Shown here: positions 63,660 to 64,000 of the stretch, one piece after another | Layout: the number at the start of each line of letters is the position of its first letter | How positions within the stretch are numbered: position 1 is the stretch's first letter | NCBI GenBank assembly: GCA_012934845.2 | Contig: WNNJ02003258.1 | Span: 186,001 to 250,000, forward strand | Origin: Pomphorhynchus laevis | Taxonomy: Eukaryota; Acanthocephala; Palaeacanthocephala; Echinorhynchida; Pomphorhynchidae | Reading direction: 5' to 3' | DNA: 64,000 nucleotides | Translations under genes and position numbers: made by a program | Notes under the pieces: generated by a model | The model's input: only the letters and a program-made list of their open reading frames with translations | The model's database searches: none | Told to the model about the DNA's origin: nothing

Positions 63660-64000
63660 ATGCATCGGGATTCTCTCAGTCAAAAATCAATGATCGATTT
63701 TGTATTCGTTTCATCTGATTTGCGACGTTATGTTCTGGACACCCGTGTGAAGAGAGGGGCTGAGCCTTTAACCGCCCACTACCTTGTTGTTAGTAAGCTT
63801 CGATGGCAATATCGGATGCTAGAAAAGCCTGGTAAACCCAAACGTTGTGTGAGGGCGAGCTGGGAGCGTCTAACAGATGTTTATGTCAAAGAACGTTTTT
63901 CTGGCTACATCCGGGAGGATTTCTCTCGGTAGCCAGAAGAGGTTAAGAGCATTGATCAGGAAAGGGATATGTTCAGATCCTCGCTTGTCAAATCAATTGT
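63660..64000 (+). mobile_element. APE-type LINE fragment, runs off the right edge
   Basis: KSMIDFVFVSSDLRRYVLD, TRVKRGAEPLTAHYLVVSKL and KPKRCVRASWERL are the end of an AP endonuclease and linker. This type is common in animal RTE/L2-like LINEs and often annotated in hosts as craniofacial development protein 2-like. The normal TDHHLVV is TAHYLVV here, so the catalytic Asp-His pair is damaged. One in-frame TAG at 63930 interrupts PEEVKSIDQERDMFRSSLVK. Confidence 0.82.

Noticed and set aside
1-64000. Bacterial or viral origin of the window
   Set aside because: eIF3d, non-LTR retrotransposons of several animal clades, poly(A) tails and AT-rich spacers rule this out.

Overview
This is eukaryotic DNA, and almost everything recognisable in it is retrotransposon. 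The only clearly intact host gene is an intronless gene for translation initiation factor eIF3 subunit d (2784-4814, minus). A small calmodulin-like reading frame at 59252-59437 (minus) may be a second, damaged host gene. The compact, intron-free eIF3d gene, the AT-rich spacers and the mix of retrotransposon families suggest a small invertebrate, perhaps an arthropod such as a mite. That guess is weak because no species-diagnostic sequence is present.

Layout. 1-1860 (minus): first part of an RTE-like LINE. 2784-4814: eIF3d. 4815-8254: AT-rich spacer with a decamer/palindrome cluster (6106-6383), two LINE-3'-end-like hairpins and a 153-bp foldback (7829-7981). 8255-14571: a pile of pieces of one CR1/Jockey-like family, called LINE-A here, including a head-to-head pair. 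14771-17948: LINE-C. 17955-20149: an inverted-and-joined copy of an RLE-type LINE (RLE-a). 20341-23225: a LINE-A copy that lost its RT. 23461-28690 (minus): LINE-B, nearly complete, with a LINE-A piece inside it. 28676-30245: a third RLE-a copy. 30250-34413: LINE-D-like and LINE-A remnants. 34414-38040: Ty3/gypsy-like fossil pieces whose LTR-like repeats carry a LINE-A fragment. 38040-42547: the most complete LINE-A. 42560-47368: LINE-E with a nested LINE-A piece. 47369-50100: a second gypsy fossil. 50110-50690 (minus): LINE-D-like fragment. 50700-55125: LINE-D with both ORFs open. 55218-58723: RLE-a with a single open 1001-codon ORF and a 15-bp target-site duplication. 59252-59437: calmodulin-like ORF. 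About 59560-62385 (minus): a second RLE-type LINE (RLE-b), split by a LINE-A insertion. 63020-63605: RLE-a fragment. 63660-64000: start of another APE-type LINE.

How the parts work. The A-E elements share one plan: ORF1 with an N-terminal Cys4 (PHD-like) finger and an RRM-like C-terminal part, then an ORF2 with AP endonuclease and reverse transcriptase. In every copy where both can be read, ORF2 overlaps the end of ORF1 in the -1 frame. Copies end in a short RNA hairpin whose stem is kept by paired changes between subfamilies, and several begin with short tandem repeats. The RLE elements instead carry one ORF: Cys-rich N terminus, RT, then a CCHC plus restriction-like endonuclease. Two apparently intact, adjacent elements (LINE-D and RLE-a) suggest that both types were active recently. 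Copy boundaries are read by eye and are good to roughly 5-30 bases unless an exact repeat defines them.
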